Shown: piece by piece, positions 36,960 to 47,904 of the stretch
How positions within the stretch are numbered: position 1 is the first letter of the stretch
How the letters are laid out: every line of letters starts with the position of its first letter
NCBI RefSeq assembly: GCF_004153605.1
Contig: NZ_SDSI01000002.1
Coordinates: 310,001 to 374,000 of the forward strand
Length of the DNA: 64,000 nucleotides
Direction of reading: 5' to 3'
Origin: Qipengyuania_B thermophila
Lineage (GTDB): Bacteria > Pseudomonadota > Alphaproteobacteria > Sphingomonadales > Sphingomonadaceae
Translations under genes and position numbers: made by a program
The notes under the pieces: generated by a model
The model's input: the letters and a program-made list of their open reading frames with translations, nothing else
Told to the model about the DNA's origin: nothing
Databases searched by the model: none

Positions 36960-39900
36960 GAGGAGGACGCACGTCGAGCCACCTCGCCGGTGTCGGCTTT
37001 GCCCCGGCGGGTGGCAACGGCGCTCAACCCTTTCGTAAGCTGCTGCAGCCCGTTCAGCCGCGCGGCCGGATTGGGCCAGACGCGGTTGATGACGAGCTTC
37101 ATGTCCGGGCGCAGCCGCGCCGTGCCCTTGAGCCGCTCCACATAGGCGAGCAGCCCGGCGGGATCGGGGAAAATGTCCTCGTGGAACGCGACAAGTGTCC
37201 CGGCGGCGCCGACGTCGATCTTGGCGATGTTGGCGGCGATCGCCTGCATCTTGATCTTGAGGAGTTGCAGCAGGTTCGACGCCGGCTGCGGCAGGGGGCC
37301 GAAGCGATCGATCATTTCCGCCGCCACGCTTTCGATCTCGGCCGTGCTCCGGGCGTCGTTCAAGCGGCGGTAGAGGGCCATTCGCACCGCGAGATCCGGC
37401 ACGTAATCCTCGGGGATCATGATCGGCGCATCCACCGTGATCTGCGGCGTGGCCGCGTCCGTGCGGCGCTCGAGCCCTGCTTCGCCGGCCTTGGCGGCGA
37501 GGATCGCGTCCTCCAGCATTGACTGGTAGAGTTCGAAGCCGACCTCGCGGATGTGCCCCGACTGTTCGTCGCCGAGCAGGTTGCCCGCGCCGCGGATGTC
37601 GAGGTCGCGACTGGCGAGCTGAAAGCCCGCGCCGAGCGAGTCGAGGTCCGACAGCACCTTCAGCCGCTTCTCGGCCGTTTCGGAGAGCGCGGCGCCGGCG
37701 GCCCACGTCAGATAGGCATAGGCGCGCAGTTTCGAGCGCCCGACGCGGCCGCGCAGCTGGTAGAGCTGCGCCAGCCCGAACCGATCGGCGCGGTGGATGA
37801 TGATCGTGTTCGCGGACGGGATGTCGAGACCGCTTTCGACGATGGTCGTCGAAAGCAGCACGTCGTAACGTCCCTCGTAGAAGGCGCCCATCCGGTCTTC
37901 CACCTCGGCCGCGCCCATCTGGCCATGGGCCGAGATGAAGCGCACTTCGGGGACATGGGCACGCAGCCATTCCTCGACCTCGTCCATGTCGGCGATGCGC
38001 GGCACGACGATGAAGCTCTGGCCGCCACGGTGATGCTCGCGCAGGAGAGCCTCGCGGATGACCACGTCGTCCCACTCGCTGACATAGGTTCTCACCGCCA
38101 GCCGGTCGACGGGCGGAGTCTGGATGGTGGACAGCTCGCGCAGCCCGGTCATCGCCATCTGCAGGGTGCGCGGGATGGGCGTCGCGGTCAGGGTGAGCAT
38201 GTGCACGTCCGCGCGTAGCTGTTTCAGCCGCTCCTTGTGGGTGACGCCGAAGCGCTGTTCCTCGTCGACGATCACCAGTCCGAGGTTCTTGAACGACACC
38301 GTTTTGGCGAGGATCGCGTGAGTTCCAACAACGATGTCGATCTGCCCGCTGCTCAACCCCTCCCGTGTCTCGCGGGCTTCCTTCGCCGGCACGAGGCGCG
38401 AGAGCCGGCCGATGCGGATCGGAAAGCCGGCGAAGCGCTGCTCGAAACTGGCGAAGTGCTGCCGGGCGAGCAGGGTGGTGGGGGCGACCACCGCGACCTG
38501 AACACCGGACAGGGCGGCCACGAAGGCGGCGCGAAGCGCAACCTCCGTCTTGCCGAAACCCACGTCGCCGCACACCAGCCGGTCCATGGGGCGCCCGGAC
38601 TCCAGATCGGCGAGGACGTCGGCGATGGCGCGGTCCTGGTCCTCCGTCTCCTCCCAGAGAAAACGGTCGCGGAACTGATGATACGCCGCCTCGTCCACCG
38701 CGAGAGACGGGGCGCTGCGCAGGGCACGCGCGGCGGCGGTGCGCATGAGGTCGCCGGCGATGGCCCGGATGCGGTCCTTGAGCTGCGCCCGCCGACGCTG
38801 CCACGCTTCGCCGCCGAGCCGGTCAAGCCGGACCGCCTCTTCCGTCGAGCCATAGCGGGTGAGCACTTCCAGGTTCTCGACCGGGATGTACAGCTTGTCG
38901 CCGCCCGCATACTCCACCGCGACGCAGTCGTGCTGCGACTTGCCGACCCGCACCGGTTCGAGGCCCAGATAACGGCCAATGCCGTGATCGGCATGGACGA
39001 CGAGGTCGCCCCTCTGAAGAGCCGACAGCTCGGCCAGAAAGGCGTCCGCGCTGCGCCGGGCCTTCTGCCGCCGCACGAGGCGGTCACCGAGCAGATCCTG
39101 CTCGGTCAGCAGTTCGACATCGTCGCTGGCAAAGCCGTGCTCCAGGCGTAGAACGACCATCGGCACGGTGCCGCCCGCCGCCGCGCCCACGGCGGACTGC
39201 CAGCCTTCGGCGTGCGCGGTCCTGATGCCCGCTTCGGCAAGGATGGAGGCGATCCGGTCGCGCGAGCCTGGCGAATAGGCGGCGATGACCGTGCGCACCG
39301 ACTGGGCCTTTCCTGCGCTCAGATGGGTGCTGAGCGCCGCGTAGACGTTCTCCCCGCGCGCACGCTCCGCGGCGAAGTCTCTGGCCGAGGTGAAGCCGAA
39401 GTCGAGTGCGTCGCCGTCGGGCTGGGCGAAGATGGTGGCGCTGTGCACGGGCGTTGCCTCCAGCCGCCGGTCTAGCTCCGTTTCCGTAAGATAAAGCGCG
39501 TCCGTGGGCAGGGGGCGGTAGCTGCCGGCCCGCTGCCCGGACGCCTCGGTGCGGGCCTGCCGGAAGTCCGCAATGTCCGCGAGCCGGTCGCGCGCCACCT
39601 GCAGCGCCGCCTGGTCGATGACCACAACGTCGCTCGGGTCCAGATGATCGAAGAGCGTGTCGAGCCTCTCCTCGAACATGGGCAGCCAGTGTTCCATGCC
39701 TGCGAGTCGGCGCCCCTCGCTGACCGCTTCGTAGAGCGGATCCTGTGTTGCGACCGCGCCGAACGCTTCGCGGTAGCGGGACCGGAACCGCCGGATGCTC
39801 GCCTCGTCCAGCAGTGCCTCGCTCGCCGGGAGCAGCAGGTGCCGCTCGAGCGTGCCGGTCGTGAGCTGTGTCGCCGGGTCGAACAGGCGCAGCGACTCCA

Positions 39901-40474
39901 GCTCGTCACCGAAGAAGTCCATCCGCAACCCGGCATCGAGGCCAGACGGGTAGAGATCGACGATCGAGCCCCTGATGGCATACTCGCCCGCGTCGACGAC
40001 GGTGTCGACCCGCGTATACCCCTGCCGGGTCAGCAGGGCTGCGAGACTGTCGCGGCCGATCTCCGTTCCCGGCGCGAAGGCGCGCACCGCCTCGCGGATG
40101 CGGAACGGGGTGAGGACACGCTGAACAATCGCGTTGGCGGTGGTCACCAGCAGCTGTCGCCGCCCGCCAGCCCTGGCGCCGTCCTGCAGCTGGTGCAGTG
40201 CGGACAGCCGCTGCGCGCTTACGGCGAGAGCCGGGCTGGCCCGATCGTAGGGCAGGCAATCCCACGCCGGAAATTCGATCACCTCCAGTTCCGGTGCGAA
40301 GAACGTCGCCCCTTCCGCCACCGCGCGCATCGCGGCGTCATCGGGAGCGATGAACACGGCCCTGAGGCGGGATGCCCGGGCAAGGTCGGCCATGAGCAGC
40401 GGCTGGCTGCCGCGCACCACCCGCGCGAGCGTCAGCGGCGTGCGCGCCGCGAGGATGCGCTGGAGATCAATCAT
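36941..40474 (-). CDS. mfd: Transcription-repair coupling factor
   Basis: This 1177-residue translocase removes stalled RNA polymerase and recruits UvrA. The order is a UvrB-homology region, a CarD-like RNAP-interaction domain (GDLVVHADHGIGRYLGL, about 490), RecG-like SF2 helicase motifs (CGDVGFGKTEVALRAAF, VDEEQRFGV, TLTATPIPRTL, QLRGRVGRS) and a TRCF C-terminal domain. The length is standard. Another RecG-type helicase, recG, lies 400 bp upstream on the other strand. Confidence 0.97.
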   Translation of the reverse strand: MIDLQRILAARTPLTLARVVRGSQPLLMADLARASRLRAVFIAPDDAAMRAVAEGATFFAPELEVIEFPAWDCLPYDRASPALAVSAQRLSALHQLQDGARAGGRRQLLVTTANAIVQRVLTPFRIREAVRAFAPGTEIGRDSLAALLTRQGYTRVDTVVDAGEYAIRGSIVDLYPSGLDAGLRMDFFGDELESLRLFDPATQLTTGTLERHLLLPASEALLDEASIRRFRSRYREAFGAVATQDPLYEAVSEGRRLAGMEHWLPMFEERLDTLFDHLDPSDVVVIDQAALQVARDRLADIADFRQARTEASGQRAGSYRPLPTDALYLTETELDRRLEATPVHSATIFAQPDGDALDFGFTSARDFAAERARGENVYAALSTHLSAGKAQSVRTVIAAYSPGSRDRIASILAEAGIRTAHAEGWQSAVGAAAGGTVPMVVLRLEHGFASDDVELLTEQDLLGDRLVRRQKARRSADAFLAELSALQRGDLVVHADHGIGRYLGLEPVRVGKSQHDCVAVEYAGGDKLYIPVENLEVLTRYGSTEEAVRLDRLGGEAWQRRRAQLKDRIRAIAGDLMRTAAARALRSAPSLAVDEAAYHQFRDRFLWEETEDQDRAIADVLADLESGRPMDRLVCGDVGFGKTEVALRAAFVAALSGVQVAVVAPTTLLARQHFASFEQRFAGFPIRIGRLSRLVPAKEARETREGLSSGQIDIVVGTHAILAKTVSFKNLGLVIVDEEQRFGVTHKERLKQLRADVHMLTLTATPIPRTLQMAMTGLRELSTIQTPPVDRLAVRTYVSEWDDVVIREALLREHHRGGQSFIVVPRIADMDEVEEWLRAHVPEVRFISAHGQMGAAEVEDRMGAFYEGRYDVLLSTTIVESGLDIPSANTIIIHRADRFGLAQLYQLRGRVGRSKLRAYAYLTWAAGAALSETAEKRLKVLSDLDSLGAGFQLASRDLDIRGAGNLLGDEQSGHIREVGFELYQSMLEDAILAAKAGEAGLERRTDAATPQITVDAPIMIPEDYVPDLAVRMALYRRLNDARSTAEIESVAAEMIDRFGPLPQPASNLLQLLKIKMQAIAANIAKIDVGAAGTLVAFHEDIFPDPAGLLAYVERLKGTARLRPDMKLVINRVWPNPAARLNGLQQLTKGLSAVATRRGKADTGEVARRASSSQPAGA

Positions 40475-40531
40475 GGCAATCCTCGGCGCAGACAGGCCGC
40501 CCGGAGACGACGCGGCGGCAAGCGCCTTGCC

Positions 40532-40795
40532 TCATCCGACCCGCACATAGTCCAGCCGCTGGAACAGTGTGAGCGCGGGTCCGGACAGGTGCGGCGGAGG
40601 CGGCGCCATGCCCATCGCCCAGGCGAGAATGTCGACGTCCTCTTCCTCGAGCAGGGCCTCGAACCAGCCGAGGTCGTCGTCAGACCAGCCGGCGCTGTAA
40701 CGGTCGAAGAAGCCCCCGATGACGTAATCCGCTTCACGGGTGCCGCGATGCCAGGCGCGGAACCGGGCACGCGCGAGACGGACGGGATCGGGCAT
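40532..40795 (-). CDS. sdhE: Succinate dehydrogenase assembly factor SdhE (FAD assembly)
   Basis: This 87-residue acidic protein of the Sdh5/SdhE family promotes covalent FAD attachment to SdhA. The motif RGTREADYVIGGFFD corresponds to the conserved R-G-x-x-E-x-D region. The following helices (WFEALLEEEDVDILAWAMG) match the family. It lies between mfd and recG, divergent from recG, a common alphaproteobacterial arrangement. Confidence 0.92.
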   Translation of the reverse strand: MPDPVRLARARFRAWHRGTREADYVIGGFFDRYSAGWSDDDLGWFEALLEEEDVDILAWAMGMAPPPPHLSGPALTLFQRLDYVRVG

Positions 40796-40850
40796 GGGCG
40801 CCGGTTAGGGCACTCGTCAGACCCGCGCAAGGCGGTATAAGGGCGCGGCG

Positions 40851-42892
40851 ATGCGTCCTGCCGTTCTCAACCCGGTGTTCGCGCAGGTCGACAGCCTGAC
40901 CGGGGTCGGGCCGAAGATCGCCAGGCCGCTCGAGCGGCTTGGCCTCACGCGGGTTCGGGACGTGCTCTATCATCTTCCCGAACGCTATGTGCACCGGCGC
41001 GCGGTCGCCGTCCTGGACGAGGCGCGCGTCGGCGAGCAGATCGTCGTGACGCTCAGCATCGGCGCGCACAGGGCGCCTGCGAGCCGGCGGGCGCCGTTGC
41101 GGATTGCGGCGAGGGACGACGAGGGCGATCACTGCGACCTCGTCTATTTCGGCAAGGCGGCCTTTGCGGCGCGCAAGCTGCTGCCCGAGGGATCCCGGCG
41201 CACGATTGCCGGGCGCCTCGACCGCTTCGGGCAGACGCTCCAGATCGTGCATCCAGATCATGTTTTCGATGCGCAGGCGCAGATCACGGACCGGATCGAG
41301 CCGGTCTACGCCCTGGCCGAGGGCCTGACCCAGCCGCGCATCGCCGCGCTTGTGGCGCAGTCGCTGGAGCGGGCACCGGATCTGCCGGAATGGATCGAGC
41401 CGGGGTTGCGCGCCGCCCGCGCATGGCCATCCTGGCTGGACGCGCTGCGACAGGCGCATGGCGGCGAGGAGGAGGCCGCCCGCAACCGTCTCGCCTATGA
41501 CGAGCTGCTGGCCAATGCGCTGGCGCTCGCGCTGGTGCGCTCCGACCGGCGGCGGCGCGCGTGCCGGCCGCTGGCGGGGGACGGCCGGCTGCGCGCGGCG
41601 TTGCGTCTCCCTTACGCGCTGACGGCCGCGCAGGTGCGCAGCATCGCCGAGATCGACGCGGATCTCCGGCAAGCGACACCCATGCTGCGGCTGCTTCAGG
41701 GCGATGTCGGCTCGGGAAAGACCGTGGTCGCGCTCCATGCCATGCTGGCGGCCGTCGAGGCCGGGGCGCAGGCGGCGCTCCTTGCGCCGACCGAGTTGCT
41801 GGCGCGGCAGCATGCCGACACTCTGACCCGTCTGGCCGCGCCGACCGGCATCAACGTCGCGCTGCTGACCGGGCGGGACAAGGGACGGGTCCGCGAGGCC
41901 AAGCTGATGGGGCTGATGGATGGCAGCATCCAGCTGCTCATCGGCACCCATGCGATCTTCCAGGACGCGGTGGCGTATCGCAATCTGGGGCTGGTTGTCA
42001 TCGACGAGCAGCACCGCTTCGGGGTGGCGCAGCGGCTGATGCTCGCGAGCAAGGGCGAGCGGGCGCCGCACACGCTGGCGATGACGGCGACACCCATCCC
42101 GCGCAGCCTGACCCTCGCCCAATACGGAGAAATGGACGTCAGCCGGCTCGACGAAAGGCCGCCCGGGCGGCAGCCGATCGACACGCGGGTGACCTCGCTC
42201 GAGCGCATCGAGGACGTGATCGACGGGCTCTCGCGGCACGTCGCCGGCGGAGCGCAGGCGTACTGGGTGTGCCCGATGGTGCGTGCCGATGAGAGCGTCG
42301 ACAGCGACATCGCCGCCGCCGAGGCACGCTTCGCGGCGCTGCGGTCCCGCTTTGGCGACGCCGTGGTCATGGTGCACGGCCAGATGGCGTCGGAAGACCG
42401 CGACGCGGCAATGGAGCGGTTCGCCCGCGGGGAGGCGGCCGTGCTCGTCGCCACGACCGTCATCGAGGTGGGCGTCGATGTTCCCAATGCGACGCTGATG
42501 ATCGTCGAGCAGGCGGAACGCTTCGGCCTTGCCCAGCTTCACCAGCTGCGGGGGCGGGTGGGTCGCGGCTCGGGCCGTTCCACCTGCCTGCTGCTCAGGG
42601 GAAGCAGCCTGTCCGACACCGCCCGCGAACGCCTTGCCTTGCTGCGCAGTTCGCAGGACGGCTTCCATCTGGCTGAAGAGGATCTGCGCCTGCGCGGCGG
42701 AGGCGAACTGATGGGCACGCGGCAGTCAGGCGAGGCCGCCTTCCGCATCGCCTCGCTGGAGCAGGTCCAGCGCCTGCTGCCGGTTGCTCACGACGATGCC
42801 CTCCTGCTGATGGAGCGGGACGGCGGGCTGAACAGTCCGAGGGGCCAGGCGGCCCGCACGCTGCTCTACCTGATGGAGCGCGACTGGGGCGT

Positions 42893-42914
<22 letters not shown>
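40851..42914 (+). CDS. recG: ATP-dependent DNA helicase RecG
   Basis: This 687-residue branch-migration helicase handles stalled forks and Holliday-like junctions. The N-terminal wedge/OB domain is followed by LLQGDVGSGKTVVALHAM, VIDEQHRFGV, TMTATPIPRSL and QLRGRVGRG. The ATG at 40851 has no Shine-Dalgarno sequence; a TATAAG at 40836-40841 sits nine bases before it. Its last 22 bp overlap the opposing UbiB-like gene. Confidence 0.97.
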
Positions 42915-44275
<1,361 letters not shown>

Positions 44276-44350
44276 ATGGCGCGGCCTCCGCCACAGGCAA
44301 GAGCCACGCCGGATGGTCGGCGCAAAGGTGAAAGATGCGGTGAAGAAACG

Positions 44351-44427
44351 TGGTCGGGGAGAGAGGATTCGAACCTCCGGCCCCTGCCTCCCGAAGACAG
44401 TGCTCTACCAGGCTGAGCTACTCCCCG
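44351..44427 (-). tRNA. tRNA-Pro (CGG)
   Basis: This is a 77-nt cloverleaf including CCA. The acceptor stem is CGGGGAG/CTCCCCG with discriminator A. The anticodon stem-loop is CTGTC-TTCGGGA-GGCAG, giving anticodon CGG. The T-arm contains GGTTCGAATCC. Confidence 0.95.
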
Positions 44428-44468
44428 ACCGGGCCCGACCCCGACGGGTCAGGCAAGGCAGAGGCGGC

Positions 44469-44497
44469 GCTATAGGAGGGTGCCGGCAGGGTGGCAA
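44469..44497 (-). promoter_or_regulatory. tRNA-Pro promoter (TTGCCA-N17-TATAGC)
   Basis: On the minus strand TTGCCA (44497-44492), 17 nt and TATAGC (44474-44469), base-for-base the same hexamers as the tRNA-Asn promoter. It overlaps the divergent thyA promoter region. Confidence 0.7.
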
Positions 44498-44519
44498 GCG
44501 CGCAATTTGCGGCTAAGGC
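44491..44519 (+). promoter_or_regulatory. Candidate thyA promoter, leaderless geometry (GTGGCA-N17-TAAGGC)
   Basis: GTGGCA (44491-44496) and TAAGGC (44514-44519) with a 17-nt spacer put +1 at about 44526, the A of the thyA ATG. The -35 is weak. AAGG within the -10 could instead serve as a Shine-Dalgarno sequence on a longer transcript. Confidence 0.35.
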
Positions 44520-44525
44520 GCGTGC

Positions 44526-45461
44526 ATGGCAGACGCGGCGTCCACCCATCCGGAGGAACAGTATCTCGCTTTGATGCGGGACGTCTGGGCGCGGGGCAGC
44601 CGCAGGATGGATCGCACCGGTGTCGGCACCCGCTCCGTGTTCGGGGCGACATTGCGCTTCGATCTCGCAGACGGTCACATGCCCCTGCTCACCACCAAGC
44701 GGGTCTACTGGAAAACGGCCACGCGCGAACTGCTGTGGTTCCTGAGCGGTTCGACCAACATCCGTCCCCTCGTCCTCCAGGGGGTCAAGATCTGGAACGA
44801 ATGGCCGCACGCCCGCTATGTCAGAGAGACGGGCGACGCCCTGTCGCTCGAGGCGTTCGTTGCGCGGATCGCTGCCGACGAAGAATTCGCCGAGCGGTGG
44901 GGCGACCTCGGCCCGGTCTACGGGCGGCAGTGGACCGCCTGGCCCACATACCGGTACCGGCCGGACGGCACCTACGAGCCGGGCGAGCCGGTCAACCAGG
45001 TCGCCGAGGTGGTGGAGAGCCTGCGGCGTGACCCCGCGGGGCGGCGACACATCATCGAAGGCTGGAATGTCGCGCAGCTTGCCCAAATGGCGCTGCCGCC
45101 GTGTCACAAGACCTACCAGTATCATGTTGTCGACGGGCGGCTGAACGGCATGCTGTACCAGCGCAGCTGCGACGTCGCGCTGGGCCTGCCCTTCAACCTC
45201 TGGACGGCCGCAACGCTCCAGCGGATGCTGGCCCAGCAGACAGGACTGGCGCCGGGCGAGCTGGTCTGGACCGGCGGTGACGTGCATCTCTACGAATCGC
45301 ATGCGGATCTCGTCGAGCGCCAGCTTGAACGCCGGCCGGTCGGGCGGCCGAGGCTGGTGCTGCGGCGCCGGCCCGCGTCGATCTTCGCGTACGACATCTC
45401 CGATTTCGAGGTTCTCGACTACACTCCCTTGCCGCCGCTGACGGCATCGGTGGCGGTGTAG
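44526..45461 (+). CDS. thyA: Thymidylate synthase
   Basis: It methylates dUMP to dTMP with methylene-THF. The 311-residue protein has the catalytic Cys in ALPPCHKTYQYHV, RRHIIEGWNV, and the dUMP-contact region YQRSCDVALGLPFN. It is longer than E. coli ThyA (264) because of an insertion near residues 115-165, a length class found in many bacteria. The ATG lies where +1 is predicted. Confidence 0.97.
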   Translation: MADAASTHPEEQYLALMRDVWARGSRRMDRTGVGTRSVFGATLRFDLADGHMPLLTTKRVYWKTATRELLWFLSGSTNIRPLVLQGVKIWNEWPHARYVRETGDALSLEAFVARIAADEEFAERWGDLGPVYGRQWTAWPTYRYRPDGTYEPGEPVNQVAEVVESLRRDPAGRRHIIEGWNVAQLAQMALPPCHKTYQYHVVDGRLNGMLYQRSCDVALGLPFNLWTAATLQRMLAQQTGLAPGELVWTGGDVHLYESHADLVERQLERRPVGRPRLVLRRRPASIFAYDISDFEVLDYTPLPPLTASVAV

Positions 45462-45476
45462 GCCGGCGGCGCCGTC

Positions 45477-45505
45477 TCGACATCGCGGGCAAATGATCCT
45501 AGCGG
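45477..45505 (+). promoter_or_regulatory. Candidate bkd-operon promoter (TCGACA-N17-TAGCGG)
   Basis: TCGACA (45477-45482) and TAGCGG (45500-45505) are 17 nt apart. The predicted +1 near 45512 gives a 24-nt leader containing the AGGGGAGAG Shine-Dalgarno sequence. Confidence 0.45.
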
Positions 45506-45535
45506 CTGCATCCAGAGACAAGGGGAGAGTGCTGA

Positions 45536-46840
45536 ATGGCGGAACAGGTGCAGGACACCGCGCGGGGCGGGGGCAACCGGCCCGCACTCGCGCTGCACGT
45601 TCCTGAGCCGCGCTACCGTCCCGGCGATGCGGTGGATTTCTCCCATGTCCGCGTCAGCCGTGCGGGTGAACAGGCCCGGCCCGACGAACGCTGTCCCGCA
45701 AGCGAGACGCATGGGTTGTGCACCGATCTGATCCGCGTCCTTGGCGAGGACGACAGGGCACACGGTCCCTGGGATCCCAAGCTCGACGCCGACACGCTGC
45801 GCACCATGCTGGGGCACATGGCGCTGACCCGCGCCTTCGACGAGCGCATGTTCCGCGGGCAGCGGCAGGGCAAGACCAGCTTCTACATGAAATGCACCGG
45901 CGAGGAGGCAACCTCCGTCAGCGCGGCCATGGCGCTTGCCGGGGACGACATGGTCTTCCCCTCCTACCGGCAGCAGGGCATCCTGATCTCGCGCGGCTAC
46001 CCGCTCGTGGAGATGATCAACCAGATCTACTCCAACAAGGGCGACGCGCTGAAGGGCCGGCAGCTGCCCATCATGTACTCCTCCAAGGCGCACAGCTTCT
46101 TCACCATCAGCGGCAATCTGGCGACACAGACGCCGCAGGCGGTCGGCTGGGCCATGGCAAGTGCGAGCAAGGGCGACAGCCGCATCGCCGCCACCTGGGT
46201 GGGCGAAGGGTCGACGGCGGAAGGCGATTTTCACGCCGCCTGCACCTTTGCGGCCGTCTACAACGCTCCGGTCATCCTCAACGTGGTCAACAACCAGTGG
46301 GCAATCTCCAGCTTCTCCGGCTTCGCCGGGGGTGAGCGCGCGACCTTCGCTGCGCGGGCGATCGGGTACGGCCTTGCCGGGTTGCGCGTCGACGGAAACG
46401 ACGCGCTCGCCGTCTATGCCGCCGAACGCTGGGCCGCCGACCGCGCCCGCGCCAATGCCGGCCCCACACTGATCGAGTTCTTCTCCTATCGTGCGGAGGG
46501 GCATTCGACGTCAGACGATCCGGCAGGCTATCGCAGCGCGCACGAGCGCGAGGAATGGCCGCTCGGCGATCCGATCGCCCGTCTGCGCGACCATCTGATC
46601 GCGCTGGGCGAGTGGGACGAGGACCGGCAGGCGGCGATGGACCGTTCCTGTGCCGAAACGGTGCGTGCCGCCACGAAGGAGGCGGAGCGCAACGGCATTC
46701 TCGGTCACGGCCTGCACCAGCCGTTCGAAACCATGTTCGAGGATGTGTACGAAACGATGCCCTGGCACCTCGCCGAACAATGCGCCCAGTCCCTCCGCGA
46801 GCGCGAGGTGAAGTTCCCCGAAGGGCTGCACGGGCGATGA
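45536..46840 (+). CDS. bkdA1: Branched-chain 2-oxoacid dehydrogenase E1 alpha
   Basis: This 434-residue ThDP-dependent subunit decarboxylates the 2-oxo acids of Val, Leu and Ile. The ThDP motif runs from WVGEGSTAEGDFH to NVVNNQWAIS, and the phosphorylation-loop-like YRAEGHSTSDDPAGYR (in pieces) is present. The N-terminal ~80-residue extension and PxTDLIRVLGEDD-like segment (here CTDLIRVLGEDD) favour BCKDH over pyruvate dehydrogenase. It overlaps the E1 beta start by 4 bp. Confidence 0.9.
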   Translation: MAEQVQDTARGGGNRPALALHVPEPRYRPGDAVDFSHVRVSRAGEQARPDERCPASETHGLCTDLIRVLGEDDRAHGPWDPKLDADTLRTMLGHMALTRAFDERMFRGQRQGKTSFYMKCTGEEATSVSAAMALAGDDMVFPSYRQQGILISRGYPLVEMINQIYSNKGDALKGRQLPIMYSSKAHSFFTISGNLATQTPQAVGWAMASASKGDSRIAATWVGEGSTAEGDFHAACTFAAVYNAPVILNVVNNQWAISSFSGFAGGERATFAARAIGYGLAGLRVDGNDALAVYAAERWAADRARANAGPTLIEFFSYRAEGHSTSDDPAGYRSAHEREEWPLGDPIARLRDHLIALGEWDEDRQAAMDRSCAETVRAATKEAERNGILGHGLHQPFETMFEDVYETMPWHLAEQCAQSLREREVKFPEGLHGR

Positions 46841-47898
46841 GCGCGGACATGACCGCTCCGGCGAAGGGAGCCGACGCTTCGGCTGAACGGCGCCTCAACA
46901 TGATCGAGGCCATCAACGAGGCGCTCGACATCATGCTCGCGCGGGATCCGGACGTGATGATCTTCGGCGAGGATGTGGGCTATTTCGGCGGCGTTTTCCG
47001 GGCGACGGCCGGATTGCAGGCCAAGTACGGCAAGACGCGCGTGTTCGACACCCCGATTTCCGAGTGCGGCATCATCGCCGCGGCCATCGGCATGGGTGCT
47101 TACGGGCTGAGGCCGGTGGCCGAGATCCAGTTCGCCGACTACATCTATCCCGGCCTCGACCAGATCGTTTCCGAAGCGGCGCGCATCCGCTACCGCTCTG
47201 CGGGAGAGTACACCGCGCCGCTCACGGTGCGCTCCCCCTTCGGCGGGGGGATCTTCGGCGGCCAGACCCACAGCCAGAGTCCGGAGGCGATGTTCACGCA
47301 TGTCGCGGGCCTCAAGACGGTCATCCCGTCAACGCCCCACGACGCCAAGGGGCTGCTGATCGCCGCCATCGAAGACAACGATCCGGTCATCTTCTTCGAA
47401 CCCAAGCGCATCTACAACGGCCCTTTTTCGGGCTTTTACGACCGCCCGGTCGAGCCGTGGAAGCGGCACCCCGACAGCGTGGTGCCGGAGGGGCATTACC
47501 GCATTCCGCTGGGAGAGGCGCGCCGCGTCTCCGAAGGAGAGGCGATGACGGTGCTCGCCTACGGCACGATGGTGCATGTGGTCGATGCGGTGGCGCGCGA
47601 GAAGGGCATCGACATCGACCTGCTCGATCTGAGAACCCTCGTCCCGCTCGACATCGAGGCGATCGCGCGTTCGGTCGAGCGGACCGGACGCTGCATGGTG
47701 GTGCACGAGGCGACCCGCACGAGCGGCTTTGGCGCCGAGCTGGCGGCACTGGTGCAGGAGCGGATGTTCTACCATCTCGAGGCGCCGGTGATGCGCGTCA
47801 CCGGCTTCGACACGCCGTATCCCCACAGCCTTGAATGGGCGTATTTCCCCGGACCCGTCCGCATCGGCGAGGCGATGGACCGCTTGCTTCAGGATTGA
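46837..47898 (+). CDS. bkdA2: Branched-chain 2-oxoacid dehydrogenase E1 beta
   Basis: This 353-residue transketolase-fold partner of E1 alpha has FGEDVGYFGGVFRAT near the N-terminus, EIQFADYIYP, and LDLRTLVPLD before the C-terminal swivelling domain. The EDV Glu activates ThDP. The start ATG overlaps the E1 alpha stop (ATGA). E2 begins six bases after its stop, so the subunits are made from one mRNA. Confidence 0.93.
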   Translation: MSADMTAPAKGADASAERRLNMIEAINEALDIMLARDPDVMIFGEDVGYFGGVFRATAGLQAKYGKTRVFDTPISECGIIAAAIGMGAYGLRPVAEIQFADYIYPGLDQIVSEAARIRYRSAGEYTAPLTVRSPFGGGIFGGQTHSQSPEAMFTHVAGLKTVIPSTPHDAKGLLIAAIEDNDPVIFFEPKRIYNGPFSGFYDRPVEPWKRHPDSVVPEGHYRIPLGEARRVSEGEAMTVLAYGTMVHVVDAVAREKGIDIDLLDLRTLVPLDIEAIARSVERTGRCMVVHEATRTSGFGAELAALVQERMFYHLEAPVMRVTGFDTPYPHSLEWAYFPGPVRIGEAMDRLLQD

Positions 47899-47904
47899 TT
47901 CCCC

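Noticed and set aside
36941..38804. Minus-strand open frame of 1073 codons ending at 35583
   Set aside because: It runs antisense to the EAL gene and out of phase through mfd, and its translation is Arg/Ala/Gly-rich without family features.
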